Counted from the stretch's first letter, positions 46,511-60,356 are shown. The stretch is 64,000 nucleotides of DNA from Botryotinia globosa (GCA_014898425.1 RCSZ01000013.1:1605501-1669500); one strand, 5' to 3'. Notes: generated by a model not told the origin, from the letters alone. Numbers and translations: made by a program.

Positions 46511-49477
46511 CTAATTAATTCCCTCATAATCCGCCGCCTCAGCAGCAACCTCCACATCTCCATCAATTTTCATTTCCTCGGGATTCTGCACCGCCTTAAC
46601 CTCTCCCACCACAGCCTCCTGCACCTCCTCGACCTCCGGTTCGGGAGGCGCCACCCACCTACTAGCCTCTACGCCCCAAGCCTCCTCAACCGCGAATTTT
46701 CTCCTAAAAACTCTCAACCATCTCTCGCCCCATCCTCTGACCAATTCCCGATCTTCTTCCCTTCCATCCATTTCGATTTCCTGGTCCTTTGATCCATTCG
46801 CCCAAGCCGTCAAAAGCTCATCCATCTCCCTTCCCAATTCTCTCATGTTGATTCTCTCCATCTCGACGGTTTTCTCAATCAGTTGTTTCTGTTCCTCCAA
46901 TAATCCCGGAACACGAAGACTGAGCTGAACTTGACGAATACGTCCAGTGACTTTTCCAACCGTAGCTTCAACCATCTCGTACACGAAACTCTGACTGAGT
47001 CTTTTGCCCTCGCTGCCAATAGCCCATTGCACCACACTTTGCGGGCTGAGAATTGTATAGTTCAAAAGTTTGTCAATGATATTAACACCGATACCCGGTT
47101 GATCCTTCCAATATTGCATAACCGAAGTGATGATTTGGCGTCTGGCGACTGGAGAGACGGGTCCAATGGCTAGGAGGCGATCTTTGCAACGTTCAATGCA
47201 AGAGAGGACGTGACTGAGGGATTTGGATCCGATGTAGCAGATTGATGTTACGTATGCATCTGTAGATGGAACGAGAGGATCTGGAAGTGCTTGTTCAACT
47301 GCCAAAGCGTGAATTCGATCGACTACTGGTTGAATCTCCTCTTCTGTTGCCTTTTTGCGGAGAAGTGCGAGAATTTCCTGTCCTTCAGCGCTAAATGGTG
47401 TGCCTGCGAATCATTAGAAGTGCACGTATCTCTAAAGATGATATGACTTACTTGGATCATCAAACTTAAAATCGGGCGTGTCCTTTTCCTTCTCCTCTGT
47501 GATCAACTGTTGGTATGGAGGTGGTAAAGTGCCCTTGATTCTCTGGGCAAAACTCAATCGAATCTCCTTATCCAAAGAACCGATAATAAAAGCTTTCTTT
47601 GGGTCCAAATCCGAGAGTTCCACATCATCAATCCATTCAGTCCACTTCCAAGTGAAACCAAAGTTGCTCAAATGATGTGAGAACCAATCCATAAATCTAC
47701 TGCTCAATTCTAGATCCATCGAATCCACATTTCTGTACAAGAAACGGATTGCACGACCAAGAGATGGCGCGATAGCAGCTGGTGCAATCTTGCAAGATTC
47801 CGTCAAGACTGCATGGTAATAAACAAGTTTGTGTTCCGGAACTGGAAGTTGGAACAGCTGAGAAAAGACTGCATCGACTGCAACATCCTCAGGTTTCCAT
47901 GTTGATCTATCTCCCTCGACATCGCGAAGTCTGTCGAATGGTGTAGCTCTCTTGACAAAAGTGTCGGGAGCAAAGTAACAATCGATATCAATCAAGAATT
48001 TGGCAGTAGCATTTCTGTTGTAATCCAAGATATTGATCGTATCAACCAAAGCATCTCTCAACAGACATGATGAAATATCCGTGATAGGTGGTACAGTTTC
48101 CACATCTTGATTGGCGTAAACCGAAAAGTACAGCTCAGGAAACAAAGGTCTTGGTCCAGCATTGACAACCTCAGGAAGAGTAATTGTGGGCAATGTATGT
48201 CTTGAAGCGGAAGCCAAAGCTTCTTGTTGTTCTGGCTCAATCATCTTCCACGGTCTTGGTAAACAGAAGAGTTCCCATCCATTTTGCGCTTCAGCTTGCA
48301 ATTGCTTTTGCAAAAGACTCAAAACACCAACTGGCGCAATAGTATCATCTTTAGCATCGCCTGGATATGGATCAACCAAAGCTTGTAAAACGTGTGGTTC
48401 AGAAGCAATGATATCAGTGTTCTCAATCATAGCTGCAGCTTTCTCATGAGCATCCGTCGCTGAAGATGCCATGATATATGGAATAGTAAGAAGGATAATC
48501 TTGACCAATTCAGGCCCGATAGTCTAAAAACATCCATGTTAGCCAAACAATAACAGAAGACAATCTCTTCATGCAAATGTCTCACCTCTTCATTGTTCTC
48601 CGTCTGCAAATCCAGGGCCTTGGTTAAGAAATCCTGCAGAATAGTGAAAACCCCATCGCCCTCCAACAACCCCTGCAAGCTTCCCAAGAACTTCATATAT
48701 AACTTGACCTGTCTCCAATCGCCCTTGATGATCGATTTGTTCAGGCCCTTTACAGCTCGTTCCAACAACTCCATGACCATCTCCTCTTTCAAAGTATTCA
48801 ATACCATAACCACTGCAGCGACGAAGGGGATCTTGAAAGGTTGCTCTACGACCAATTGCAGCGACAAATCATAGAATGAATCGCGCAATTCGACATCATC
48901 ATAGTTGTCGCAAACGGTTTTGGCGACTTCGGCTACTTCCGTTTCGACGCGCTTGAGAGGTGATTCGGCGATAGAAAGAAGTTGTTTGCGAACTTTGACG
49001 ATGAGTGGTTCTTCGTAGCGACGTCTTTGAGGTCGTCGGTCGTAATCATCTTCATCTGTGGTTTGAGAGTAATATTGTTAGCTTCGTTTCTTGTACTGTG
49101 ATCATGGAAACCCTCGAGAATCGAAGCTGAAGCTCGTCTTCCAAATTGCCATCTTCTTCATCACCACTCTCCCTTCCGTCAATCGCCTTTATTACAACCT
49201 CGAAGCCTCATCCAGACCGTCTCCCTCCCCTCAAAAATGAAAACAACCCAAACAAAAAGCACATCAACTAACCTCTATACCTCTTCCTACCACCACCACC
49301 TCTCCCACCACCTCCATTATATCTCCCTCTATACCCACCACCCCTACCGCCTCTCTCCTCCCTCTCCCCATTACCATACCCACGATCCCCTCCCCTATTT
49401 CCCCCCTCACCTCTATCTCCCTGATACCCTCCTCTGTTCTCCCCTCCCCTCTCAGCACCTCTCTCATAATCCGCCAT
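46511..49477 (-). CDS. CBP80: Nuclear cap-binding complex large subunit CBP80 (NCBP1)
   Basis: Large subunit of the nuclear cap-binding complex, which holds the m7G cap together with CBP20 and links it to splicing, export and decay. Exons on the minus strand are 49477-49273, 49055-48586, 48523-47452 and 47403-46511. They give 879 aa with introns of 217, 62 and 48 nt, all in phase. Residues 1-65 form an arginine/glycine-rich RGG-like tract (GGRGGGYRGRYNGGGG). It is followed by RKRYRDEDDYDRRPQRRRYE, then the MIF4G region (ESPLKRVETEVAEVAKTV) and the helical body typical of CBP80 (GWELFCLPRPWK, FCLP-type block; AQRIKGTLPPPYQQLI; ALPDPLVPSTDAYVTSICYI). Length suits fungal orthologues. The small partner is not in the window. 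It is convergent with SF3b4. Confidence 0.9.
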
Positions 49478-51364
49478 CTGTTCTTATTTTCCCTTTACCA
49501 AATCCCTCTCACTTCGCAGTCGAGTCGCGCCCGAATCCGGATTTCAATGCGCTTGATTCTTCGTATTCGCGATCAATTGCTCTTCCACTTTTTATTCTCC
49601 TCTGCCTTCTCAATCGATCAGACAGCCAACAGCCTTTAAGAATTCCCCAAGGGTCGAATCGTATCAATCAAAAGCAATCAACAAACCAAACAATCTTTCA
49701 AAAAAAGACGTCCTACTTTGAAACCCTGAATCGAATTGACCGATTCGTGTGCGGTGCCGTAGTCAATTCCAATACCAAATCTTCGAGAAACCTTGAAGAT
49801 TGATTTATTTATTTATCCATTCAACCTCTTCAAGATTCGAGCTGTGATGCTAAAAAAGAAGCTCGGTCCATATCAGCTGGGAGGGACGTGCTGGGCTGAG
49901 TGCCATGTTGCCTTGTTGCCTTGTTGCCTTATTATCATACATAATGGATCAGAGAGTGTTAGAAAATGCAGGTATACTTTACCTACTCAAAGAACTCCAT
50001 ACACACTTGTGCATTATTACGATCTGTAAACATCAAGGTAGAATGATATGGTTGTAAGCAAAGATACTCCTCAGTGCCTTTGGGTTTTCACCCCAAGACA
50101 CACATCTAGTGAGGGACGTAGTGATACTGCCCTCACACATGATATCACTCATTAACAATACATTCATCACATTTCATCACCTACAGACCCACGCCAGAAA
50201 AAGTACTTCATTTCACAAGACACTTCAATTAATTCATATTTTGTTATTTTCTGATTGGTCCATTTTCAATACAACGACTACAACAACAACGACGACGACA
50301 ATAAGCAAACTCTCCCCTCACCAATCCTAAACACCCACTCGATCATATGACCAAAGAAAAGTATCCCCTCAGATTCATCGATCCCGATCAATCCATCTCC
50401 CTTCCCTCTCTCCATCTCCCACCCCCCTTTCAATAAATCCATCAAGCTCCGAAAAAGACAAGTGAGAAGAAAGAATCAACAGTAAAACGGAGAAATAGTT
50501 GTAGCCCAACAACCCCTTGTGAATTTTCCCTTTTTTTAATAGTAAGCCTAGTAACCCCTATCCTATTTATTTTCCTTTAACTTCTCTCGTATCAATTAAT
50601 CCATTCCATTCGTGCCATATCAATATTCGTCGACCATGACAACCACAATGTAAAATGTAAGATAAAAAAGAGGTGCGCCTGAATCTTGCTTGCATGCCTG
50701 TGTTGGAGTATCAAAATATCAAGTAGCACTCGCAGAGGGGCCGAGAAAGAAGAGAAAAAGAAAAGGATGAAAAGGAAAAGAGTCGGAAAATGCAAAAGTA
50801 GAAGGTCCCGCCAAGCCATCAATCCTCATCACACGAGGCACACAACACACTGTGGAACAGAAAACGGAAGACGAGAGCAAAAAGGCCATAATTTTTTCTC
50901 CTCATGCAAGAAAGTCTAGTAACGAGGTGCCGATAGAAGTATTCGTTGAATCCCATAAACTACCACCCACCCCCTTTCCACAACCCCCCTCATGAATCGA
51001 TATCCATCATATGTCATGTCCCTTTCCCCGTCACCGCTGTTTCGAGTACCAAGGGAGTATCCTTAGCTGGAACTGAAAACTCGTGCTGAACGAAAATTCC
51101 ACCTTATGGGTATTCCTATCAAACCAAATAACGCATACCATCATCATAGACTAACTTCGTATTCCTGCCATGCATCTCCCGGACTTCCACAAACTTGATT
51201 TTGGCCTGCCAACGTTGCAGACGAGATATGCAGAACCTTTAATATGCTGGGGGTTTTTTGTAGCCGGGTGTTATCGCTCGAAAAATCTCGACTCCATTGC
51301 AGAGCTCCAAGGTCGAGCGACAGGAAAGCATTCATTCATCAGTCATCTTGCTTTAACTCCCCCC
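49478..51364. other. Intergenic between CBP80 and GSK3 genes
   Basis: Carries the 5' flank of CBP80 and the 3' flank of GSK3. It contains ACAACGACGACGACAATA-type triplet repeats near 50275-50305 and pyrimidine-rich tracts. No gene recognised. Confidence 0.5.
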
Positions 51365-52892
51365 TCAATCTAATCTTGCCATCATCGCATCTCTCGTCAA
51401 TGGTTTGAAATCTGGGCTATCAATATCAAGTTTGCCATCTCTTGCTACCAAACCTGCGCGAATATATTGCGGTACCAGCCGTTGGTTGTGTTCCGGTGCA
51501 ATGGATAATTCTATTCCAGTATTAGTATTGCATGCTGGTGTCACGTCAAGGAAAATTCACAACATACCATGAAGAGAGAAGTCGAACAGAGTGGGGAGAT
51601 TCTTTGCCGAGTTGCCGGGGTGGCGAGAATCCGGGAATGTCTTGTCTGGTTCACGCAACTCATCAAAGAATGGGTGAACCATAGCTTCAATGGCGGAGAG
51701 TCTCTCCGTAGGAGTATACTCCAACAACTTGGAGATGAGTTCAATGGCACTAGCATCGGCTTTGCGGAAGACCTTGTTAAAGGGGTGTGGCTTGATCTGA
51801 GGAAATTTGTGCTCCATGTAGTTGGGGTTCATGGTCCGAATTTGATCCCGAGTGGGTGTACCCAAGACCTTGATAATTTCGACGAGTTGATCAATACCAG
51901 ATTCACCTGGGAAGAGCGGTTGACCCAGCATTAATTCTGCCATGACGCAACCAGTTGACCACACATCTATCAAGACAAGTCAGCATCATTTCCTCGGATC
52001 TTCATCATGCGTGTCTCCTTACCAATCTTGGTTGTGTAGTTGGTAGCACCGAAAATTAACTCGGGTGCTCTGTAGTAGCGTGAGCAAATGTATGACACGT
52101 TTGGCTCATTCTCTACGAGTATCTTTGCACTACCAAAATCACACAACTTCAAAATTCCACTGCCGGGGTCCAAGAGCAAATTTTGTGGCTTGATATCACG
52201 ATGGCAGATTCCTTGGGAGTGGATGTAGGCTAGGGCGCGGAAGAGTTGATAAATGTAAAGCTTGACTTCGATGATCGGCATGGTTGTCTTCATCTTGTTG
52301 AAATATCTTGATGCGCGGTAAACGGTCTCGGGGACGAATTCTTGCACTAGATTAAGGTATACTTCATCCTTCTACCCACAGGTCGTTAGAAATGCTCAGC
52401 GTGTTTGTGCAAGGTGGAATAAACTTACTCGCTCGCCGTTGGAGTAGTAAAAGGCCTTTAACTCGACAATGTTGGGGTGACGAACAATGCGCATGATTTG
52501 CAATTCACGATTCTATCATTTCCATCAGTAACCCATTCCTTGTAGACTCGAAGAGGCGTCGCAAACCTTGAATCTCTTGTCTTGCAAAACGCGTTTGATG
52601 GCAGCATCTTCTCCTGAAGGTGACAGCTTGGTTTGAAAGACCACGCCGAAGGAGCCATTTCCAACAATCTTGCACTGTGTATATTGCATGTCTCGGGTTT
52701 CGCCAGTAACGCCATCTTGGACCTTTTCACGGATGACTTCTGTCGAAAGTAAAAAAAAACGTTAGCATCAATCTTTCTCCCCAAAGAAAAAAGAGAGACG
52801 GTAGCAAGCTCAGGGGAAAGACCATATGTAGGAGGACGTTTCTTACCTCCCATTCTTAAGCTCGAGAAGGCAGCAGGCCGATTTGACGACAT
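51365..52892 (-). CDS. GSK3: Glycogen synthase kinase 3 (GSK-3/shaggy)
   Basis: Serine/threonine kinase of the CMGC group acting in development, stress and (in pathogens) virulence signalling. Six exons on the minus strand, 52892-52847, 52739-52567, 52512-52429, 52371-52023, 51966-51568 and 51510-51365, give 398 aa with all phases consistent (introns 107, 54, 57, 56 and 57 nt). Catalytic features are complete: glycine loop GNGSFGVV (42-49), lysine K64 in [13 protein letters not shown] with D160, DFGSAK with D179, and the activation-loop [11 protein letters not shown] with the conserved phospho-tyrosine at Y195. The GSK-3 priming-pocket arginines and the [15 protein letters not shown] entry are present. 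The N-terminus is short and lacks the mammalian Ser9-type RPRTTS motif, as in other fungal forms. Confidence 0.95.
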
Positions 52893-53370
52893 GTTGAAGA
52901 CCAAAACACCGATTATTATCGTTCGTGAGGTGGGCTGTAAACGAGGAGGGTTGTGAGGAGACTGGTTGATGAGGTGACCTGTTGTAGTCCGTGTTGGGCA
53001 ATTGAACACTGAGTGTGCGACCCAAAGTAATCAATCGGTAATTACCAAGTGAATGATCTTCAATAACGTGACAGGCTGAGCCGTCGAAGAAATTATTCAC
53101 CGAAGTTGAAAATCGAAATCGAAAATCGAAAAGTTGAAAAAAAAACAAAGATCAATGACCCAAGTGAGACTGCGGCTGATTGATGAGAATTTGGGGAGTT
53201 AGTGGTTGTGGCCCTTTAATGGTTGGGAGGGGAGGGGTTGGGGGTGAAAGGCGGTAGGATGGGGGGGGGGGGGGGAGGTATGGATGTTACGTTATGTGTG
53301 TGGTGTGTGATGTGTGATGTGTGATGTGTGATGTCTGGTGTGTGGTGTGGAGGGAGAAGTAGAGGCAGAG

Positions 53371-53405
<35 letters not shown>

Positions 53406-54458
53406 GAGAGAGTAATGAGAAAGAGAGAGAGAGAGAGAGAAAGACAAGGTGTGTATGTAATGTAATGTAATGTAAATGTCCAAGTGTGCCAATATGTATT
53501 ATGTGTACGGAAGTAATGAATGAACTGAACAAGGCAAGGCAAAAGAAGAGTTGGTCAAGGCGTACCGTATTTTAAATTCAAGTCGAGGTAATGGTTATGT
53601 TGATGTATTTGTGGATTGAATTTGAATTTGAATTTGAATTTGAATTTGAATTTGAATTTGAATTTAAACTTGAATGGTATGTATGTATGTATGTATGTAT
53701 GGGATTGTATCGATTTCGTAAAGAAAGGACCTTGAAGTTCGAAATTCAATGATGATTCAAATGAATGAATAAAATCAATTTCGACGACCGTCGTTGCTGT
53801 GCTTGATTGTTTTTGTTATTTTGGGGGTTGTTTTGTTTGGTGTTGTGTTGTGTTGTGTTGTGTTGCTCTTCTTTTCTTTTCTTTTCTTTTCCTTTCCTTT
53901 CTCAAATACGGAACAGCCAAGGTGATCAAGGTAAAATTGAAGTGGTTCGTTGAGTGGATAGTAGGTAATATGTCCTGTCTGGTCTATGTATTGAATTGTT
54001 GATGGATGAATGGGATGTGTGGTGAATGGTGGGTGGTGGGTGGTGGTAGTGGTAGTGGTGGTTATGGTTGTGGACGAGGAAGAGGTGGTGGTTATGGTTG
54101 TGGACGCGGAGGAAGAGGTGTGTCCTGGTCGTATGGCCGTATCGTCAGTCGATGCTCGAATGATCGTATGCGTACCTATGGTTTTGGATGGTTGTATGAT
54201 TGCCCGAGAGCGAGGGAGGAATGTAGGAGTGAGAGTGAGATGGAGAATGGATAAAGTAAGAGGAAGGTTGAGGGAAACCAAGGTGACTCAAGGCAAGGTA
54301 GACCAAGGCAAGGTAGACCAAGGCAAGGTAACCAAGGTAGTGCAGGTGCGTGATGTGTATGTGTATGTGTATGGTCAAGGGACTGGAGAGGCAGTGTAAA
54401 GTAAAGAGAGATTGTAGTAGTAGTAGTAGTGATGGTAGTAGTGATGGTAGTAGTGATG

Positions 54459-54489
<31 letters not shown>

Positions 54490-57400
54490 TAGTAGTGGTA
54501 GTAGTAGTGGTAGTAGTATCCTCTTCTACCTACTTCTTCCTCTGGTCCCGTCGGAATTTGGCCCAAAAGTTATTGATTCCTTGCCTGCCCAAGTTGCCTC
54601 GCCAAATCCTCGCAAAACACTGGCCATGTTGCTCACGCGCTCGCTCTTTTGGGAGATGGGAGTAGAGTAGTTGGGACTAATGGTCGACTAGGGTAGCATT
54701 TCATTTCCTGCCTTCTTGATTCGTCCAAAAAGGTTGGACCCGTTGGTGCTTTTGGTTTGTCATGGTCACTTGTCGCTCATGATCCTTCAAGCGCAGTGTT
54801 TCATTCGTTCTCACCAGTTGCGTTCCTAGCGACTGCTTCGTGCGCCTCGGATTCACCAATCATCGCACCGTCCCGCAGTCAAAAAAGGTACCAATAGTTT
54901 GGAGTGAGGGGGGTGGACAGGAAGGATCTCTTGGGAAGTTGGCTGTGGTCACACAATTCAAGATGAAAATGTTGAATCGTTGTTTGGATTGCATTCGAAA
55001 GATATACTCTCGATAATACGCAGGATGGATCAAAAGTGTGGCATCTAATCTAATCTGTGGGATTCCCAAGGGAAGTGACTGATGGATGAGATAAGGCTGG
55101 CACGTTGTATATTGGGCGGGAAGAAAGGCAAGAGTAGCTGTAGCTGTCTAATATCTAATTCAAAATAAATCATCACGACACAATCAAACATTCGAGCTCG
55201 GTTTGTTAATTAATCTTTCCTTTTTGGGCTGATGGGACTCGATTTGTTATGGTCTCACAAGGCTGTGGTTTGATCTTATTACTCTGAATGCATTGTGATA
55301 TACAAGTAATTACATATATGTGTGTCGTATTGCTAACTGAGAATGCCTAGAACCGGATTGGATGGATGAGGTATCAAAAATATGAGCAGGCAGGCAGGCC
55401 ATGGAATCAGAGTAGACGCCTCGATGGTTTGCAAAAGACGACGGCTACTTTGTGATATCAATTCTCACAGTCTAATGAAGGGGTCGTGGGCGAAAGCTGT
55501 ACTGTACATACCTAGAATATCAAGCTCCGTGTTCATTTGACGAATGTATGTAGTCGTCTGGTGAATAAATTTCGATGGTGCAGGTGTTAAACTTTGGATT
55601 ATGGAGTAAGAGGCGTGTCGGCGAGTCGGCGAATCATCTTCTTCCTCTCAGAGATCAACAGTGGATAGTGGATGCTTTGCCTTAGTCCATGCGAAGGGTT
55701 GGCAAGAACGAGCCATATGAGGGGTCACCAGTGACCACCAACATAAAAAGCGGATAGACGTAGGTAGGAATGTATGTGAGATGACAATCGCTTAATCATT
55801 TGGTCTTGGATTAGCGTGCCTGAGCTTGACGTTTGGCTTTCCTTTTGCTGTCTTTTTTCTGTCCTGCATTGCAGCAAAGTGTATACAGGGGCTGAAGACA
55901 GGGGAGGGGATGAAGTATTTTTATAGGAGTCGTGGAGTACTGGAGAGAAAGATGGGAGAGACAAGGATTAAAGGAGGAGGAGGAGGAGGAGGAGGAGGAG
56001 GAGGAGGCGGATGGCGAAGGGGAAAAAGCTGGGTAGAGAAATGACGAGGTAACTGACAGGTGTGAAGTACTGTAAGTGATAAATGATAAACGTGAAGCTC
56101 AATGCGGGACAATAATGAGGGGTTCGACATTCTCGGCATCGAGTAGTTTTTGATTAGGGGTTACCATCTAGATGTCAAGATCTCCAAGACTCTAACATGA
56201 CGGTGATTTATGAATCAATGACATTATAGCTATAGATAGATATTTTGATATTCTGTGCTGTGATAGCGATTCTGTACCACATATTGATGGGAGGTCTTCA
56301 TTCCATCTCGTGTATTTGTATTTCTGTATACAAGTCATAGAAGCAACAAGCTACAAGCTACAAGCATATTAACAAGTCTACGGCAGACTACATGTCCACA
56401 ATTACATTTTGTGCCTTGATGAATTTCAATCAAGTCTCGGTCTGTCTGGTCTGGGTATCTCACATCTCAATTCATCCAAGAGAGGAACAAAGACAAAGAC
56501 CTTCACCACTTCCTTTTTTCCGATTATTAATACTCGAGCGACCAAACCATTGATGTCATATCCAAGCTTTCTGGCCTTCATACTTGGAAATCTTTTTGCC
56601 ATCACCACAGTCTTGGTAAAGCAGAAAACGATAATACCCGGAAAATCTTTCTTTCAGGAACGTGGAACGGTACCTGCTCGCTCGGAGTCGCAAGCTAATA
56701 CTGTCGATGTTGCCCTCCACGAGGAGTTGCGGCCTCTGTTATGTATCTATGTATCGTCCCTGGGAATGGGGAGTTGATGCAATTGGTCAAGTCATGTCAT
56801 TGCCACCTTGAATCGTACCTCGAGCTTTAGAACTATGCTCGCGCTACCTGCTATGTGACTCTGAGATGCTCAGAAGATCATGAGTGAAGGTCCTCTTTAC
56901 TCCGTAGATCTCATCGTGGCCAGGCAAGGTAAGGTAGGACAATCATTCTATCTTCCTCGAACCCGGTACGTACTTAGTGCCAGTATGGTGGTTATGGACC
57001 ACCTTTCTATGTCTATGTGTATGTCTATCTCTATCTCTATCTATACACCTTTCTATGTCTATCTCTATCTCTATCTATACACCTTTCTATCTATACACCT
57101 TTCTATCTATACACCTTTCTATCTCTATCTCTATCTCTATCTATACACCTTTCTATCTCTATCTCTATCTCTACATCTCTCTCCCTCTCCCCCCCCCTTG
57201 ATCAATTTCAGACCGAGTACAATATGGATATCGACTCCTTATTCACGTAATGATGAATAAGGGATAAATGACTTTGGATTATTAAAGTTACATACAAACA
57301 AGCACATGCCAATTCAATTTTTGGTTTCAAGTCTGTGATCAAGGTTCCATAAAGACTTCCAAAGAGGACAAAGTTTCAATAATGGAGTGATTTAAAAACG

Positions 57401-58653
57401 ATCATGGGATCAATTCTGATGCCCCAGCACGCGCCATGTTAATGTCTGAGCATCTTTTAGTGAGAAAGGCAGGTAAGAGGGAAAGAGAAGGAGAAAGAGA
57501 ATTAATAATAAAGAATGAAAGATCAAATCCATTTATTATTTATTATTTATTATTCATTCATTTATTATTCATTCATTCATGGACTTTTGATTCTGATAGG
57601 TAGGTGCGATATTTGGAGTACAGTAATAATATGAATATTCATGTATTCATGCCTGAACTTGCATTCCTATTCTCGATTCTCCCAAGATCAAAAACATCCA
57701 TCGATCAAAATAATCATAAATAACCATCATAAAAACAACCCGTGACCCGTGACATGTCCCAAAACAGTCCTCATTGCATAAGCGTATCGCACGTCGATAT
57801 GTAGTATGGTATGTACGTCGAACGATCGACTAGACGTCGAGCTTTGCGATTGGTGAGTGGTGCAACGCGTACATGGAGCTGAAGCTAATTACGCTTTTGG
57901 GGCAATGCTGCATGGAGCAGATGGGTGCACATATATAAAGAAAAAGGACAGCAAGTTCCATCCAGTGGGTAGAGAGATGAGGTACGGCATGCTGATGTAG
58001 CAGGAGATGAGAATCATCTGTCGCTCTCTCCGTCTTCCCCGTCGTCCGTGTGAGGACGTGTGAGGGCGAGGGAATAGAATGTGATTATCCTCACGCTCGA
58101 GGATTCCCAAAGGAGGTTCATCCACAGAGTCTAGATACGAGGTGTGTCCAGCCATATCAGATCATCATCACTCCCATGATGATTCGATTGGATTCGACTA
58201 GCCCAAAGAAGTCAATGTCCACGATACGAGATGGGAATGTCGATTCCCATGTTCCCAATTCATTGGAACGATACCTCCTCAGGGTATCCTGTGTCTCTCC
58301 GCGGCCGGCAACCTGCCGTATTGATATATTAACGGTAAGAGTTACACCCGTACAGACAATACACTACCTCATCTGGATGTCGTAGTCATTATGGGTACCC
58401 GGTTCTTGGCGCAAAATGACGGGTACTTTGCATCCTTTTCGAGTCCATCCATCATTTCTGTGAGACTTCATAGCAACATCCATTTGCCTCGTGAGCCCCC
58501 TTTCCCGGGAATCAATCTGTTGAGTCGAGGACATCCCTTGATGAAAAGAAGGCTCGAATTGGTGGGATGAAGGACAGAGTCAATCTATTTTATCTCGTCT
58601 TCGCCTACTATATCTGATGCGATGCAATTCCCTAAAGAATGCTTACTTTTGTT
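52893..58653. other. Gene-poor, microsatellite-rich interval upstream of GSK3
   Basis: No supportable gene in 5.8 kb. It contains a poly-G run (about 53262-53274), GATGTGT repeats (53300-53335), AG dinucleotides (53370-53442), TTTGAA hexamers (53617-53664), GTAT tetramers (53675-53702), GTGTT pentamers (53838-53863), TAG/TGG triplets (54410-54515), AGG triplets (55970-56008) and CTATCT hexamers (57012-57172). Long Gly, Val or Ser-rich frames here are repeat translations. Confidence 0.6.
57012..57172. repeat. CTATCT-type compound microsatellite
   Basis: Repeated TATCTCTATCTCTATCTATACACCT blocks in units of about 16-34 bp, ending in a CT/poly-C tract near 57180-57198. Confidence 0.85.
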
Positions 58654-58842
58654 TTACCACGAAAAGTCTCCTTCACCAGTCGGGTTGAATGTTTTAGGAT
58701 GCACATGGTCATTCTTGGTATACAATGCACGGGCCAAGTTACAAAGATTGCGGTCAGGATTGGCTTCAAATCTCTTCATTTGAGGCAATGTTGTACCGGT
58801 TGACAAGATATGGTATACATACTCGATACTGATACTTGACAT
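58654..58842 (-). CDS. Hypothetical 62-aa ORF
   Basis: Starts at the ATG at 58842 and reads MSSISIEYVYHILSTGTTLP, then KRFEANPDRNLCNLARALY and a PTGEGDFSW end. Residue use looks more protein-like than neighbouring frames, but I recognise no family. It may be an exon of a larger gene. I found no adjoining exon. Confidence 0.25.
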   Translation of the reverse strand: MSSISIEYVYHILSTGTTLPQMKRFEANPDRNLCNLARALYTKNDHVHPKTFNPTGEGDFSW

Positions 58843-60085
58843 TCGGGACCTTATAGGTACGGGAAATACAAGACATTCATCTGCATGTAATTCAAAGAGA
58901 TTGTGAGGTAGGACGAATATGAAGCACCACGAATCATGACTGGGTTTGCTTTATCTCATTCAAGTCCACCAAGTACTGTCAACCCGGTCTTTGGCTTAGC
59001 CAAGATATCAAAGAAGCCTTTTGGATTTTTGGACTTTTCGAGGCATGAAATTGGTTGGTAGAGTGTCTCATCATATAGTGTTTGGTGTACTCGACATCAT
59101 GTATCTGTTGATCAGTGTAGGAAATGGCTTGTTGGTGGCTTCTCGCTTTCCTTTCAGTGGAATCATCAAGCCAGCATACGCATACATATCCATGAGTACA
59201 TTGATGACTAGGGAGGTGACTTTGAACATTGCTTAACGAAGTATACGAAGCTTCAAGATAACCACCAGCTAGCAACCCCATCTTCATTACACCAAGCCAT
59301 ACTATACTGTATGTACAATTCACAAGGTGACAAACACACAGGCAGAACACACCCATACCCGACGTTTTGTCAACTCTCCTCGTGTCGCTCATGTTATCAA
59401 TAAGTTCCAAACCCCTCTCCATCAGTCCAACACCCATCCCAAAATTCATCCCGAGACCAATGAGAATTCGATACCGCCAATATGGTCCCGACTAAAATCC
59501 AGGGTACCCATTCCTTAAACCTCATTCGGCACCATATTATTTTTCCACCATAAACACCCTCAGTAGGAATGAATTTCATGCATTTTCTCTCTCTCTCTCT
59601 CCCGAACCGAGAGTAGTTGGAGAGAAAGTCAGCAGCCCACAAACGACAAACGCAAGCGTGAGTCGAGGCCCGTTTGGCAACGTCTGTCGTTCGTGATGGG
59701 ACCCGGTTTTTGAGGGTTTGTTCGGTCACGGGTCTAGGAAATTATGGATGCTAAGGATTTGGATATTGGAATGGGGATAGGGTGGTGGGTGGTGGGTGGT
59801 GGGTGAATCACAGGGGATGGGATGGGGATACGAGATGGATCATGGCTTGGATGATGAGCGAGAGGGGCTGGATGGATACCGGTAGATGGATCGATGGAGG
59901 GATTGCGATATGTATATATTATATGAAATATAAAGTGTATTGCTTGATACGAGTAATGATGATGAAATATAAGTAGATAAATCTACTTTAGATAGATTAT
60001 TATTAGTTACTTTAAATTAGAAATCGAAATGTTTATTGCGATTCTCGAGACTGTTATTAAATATTAGATGTTGGATTTTAATGTT
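58843..60085. other. Intergenic, approach to the second AT-rich block
   Basis: Short open frames only. It contains CT repeats near 59588-59600 and GGTGGGT repeats near 59780-59805. Confidence 0.4.
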
Positions 60086-60090
60086 TATTT

Positions 60091-60245
60091 ATATAAGATG
60101 ATATAAGATGATATAAGATGATATAAGATGATATAAGATGATATAAGATGATATAAGATGATATAAGATGATATAAGATGATATAAGATGATATAAGATG
60201 ATATATAAGACTATATATAAGATGATATATAAGATGATATATAAT
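60091..60245. repeat. Decamer tandem repeat
   Basis: About eleven perfect copies of ATATAAGATG (60095-60204), followed by three longer ATATATAAGAT(G/C) variants. Confidence 0.9.
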
Positions 60246-60356
60246 CTCCTCTATGATTACATATTTCATTTCTTTTTTTACTTCTATAATTTCTTATCTC
60301 TTTATTTTTACTATATCTTCTTTTTTTTTAAAAAAAAATTTAATACTAAATCTTAT

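Noticed and set aside
49237..49803. Plus-strand 188-codon His/Ser/Pro-rich frame
   Set aside because: It overlaps, antisense, the RGG-rich first exon of CBP80 and its intron. Its composition is explained by that.
54006..54570. Gly-, Val- and Tyr-rich frames on both strands
   Set aside because: Low-complexity translation of GGT/TAG repeats. No conserved end or domain.
56409..56777. 122-codon plus-strand frame
   Set aside because: It starts with TTG, has no family signature and lies in a microsatellite-rich intergenic region.
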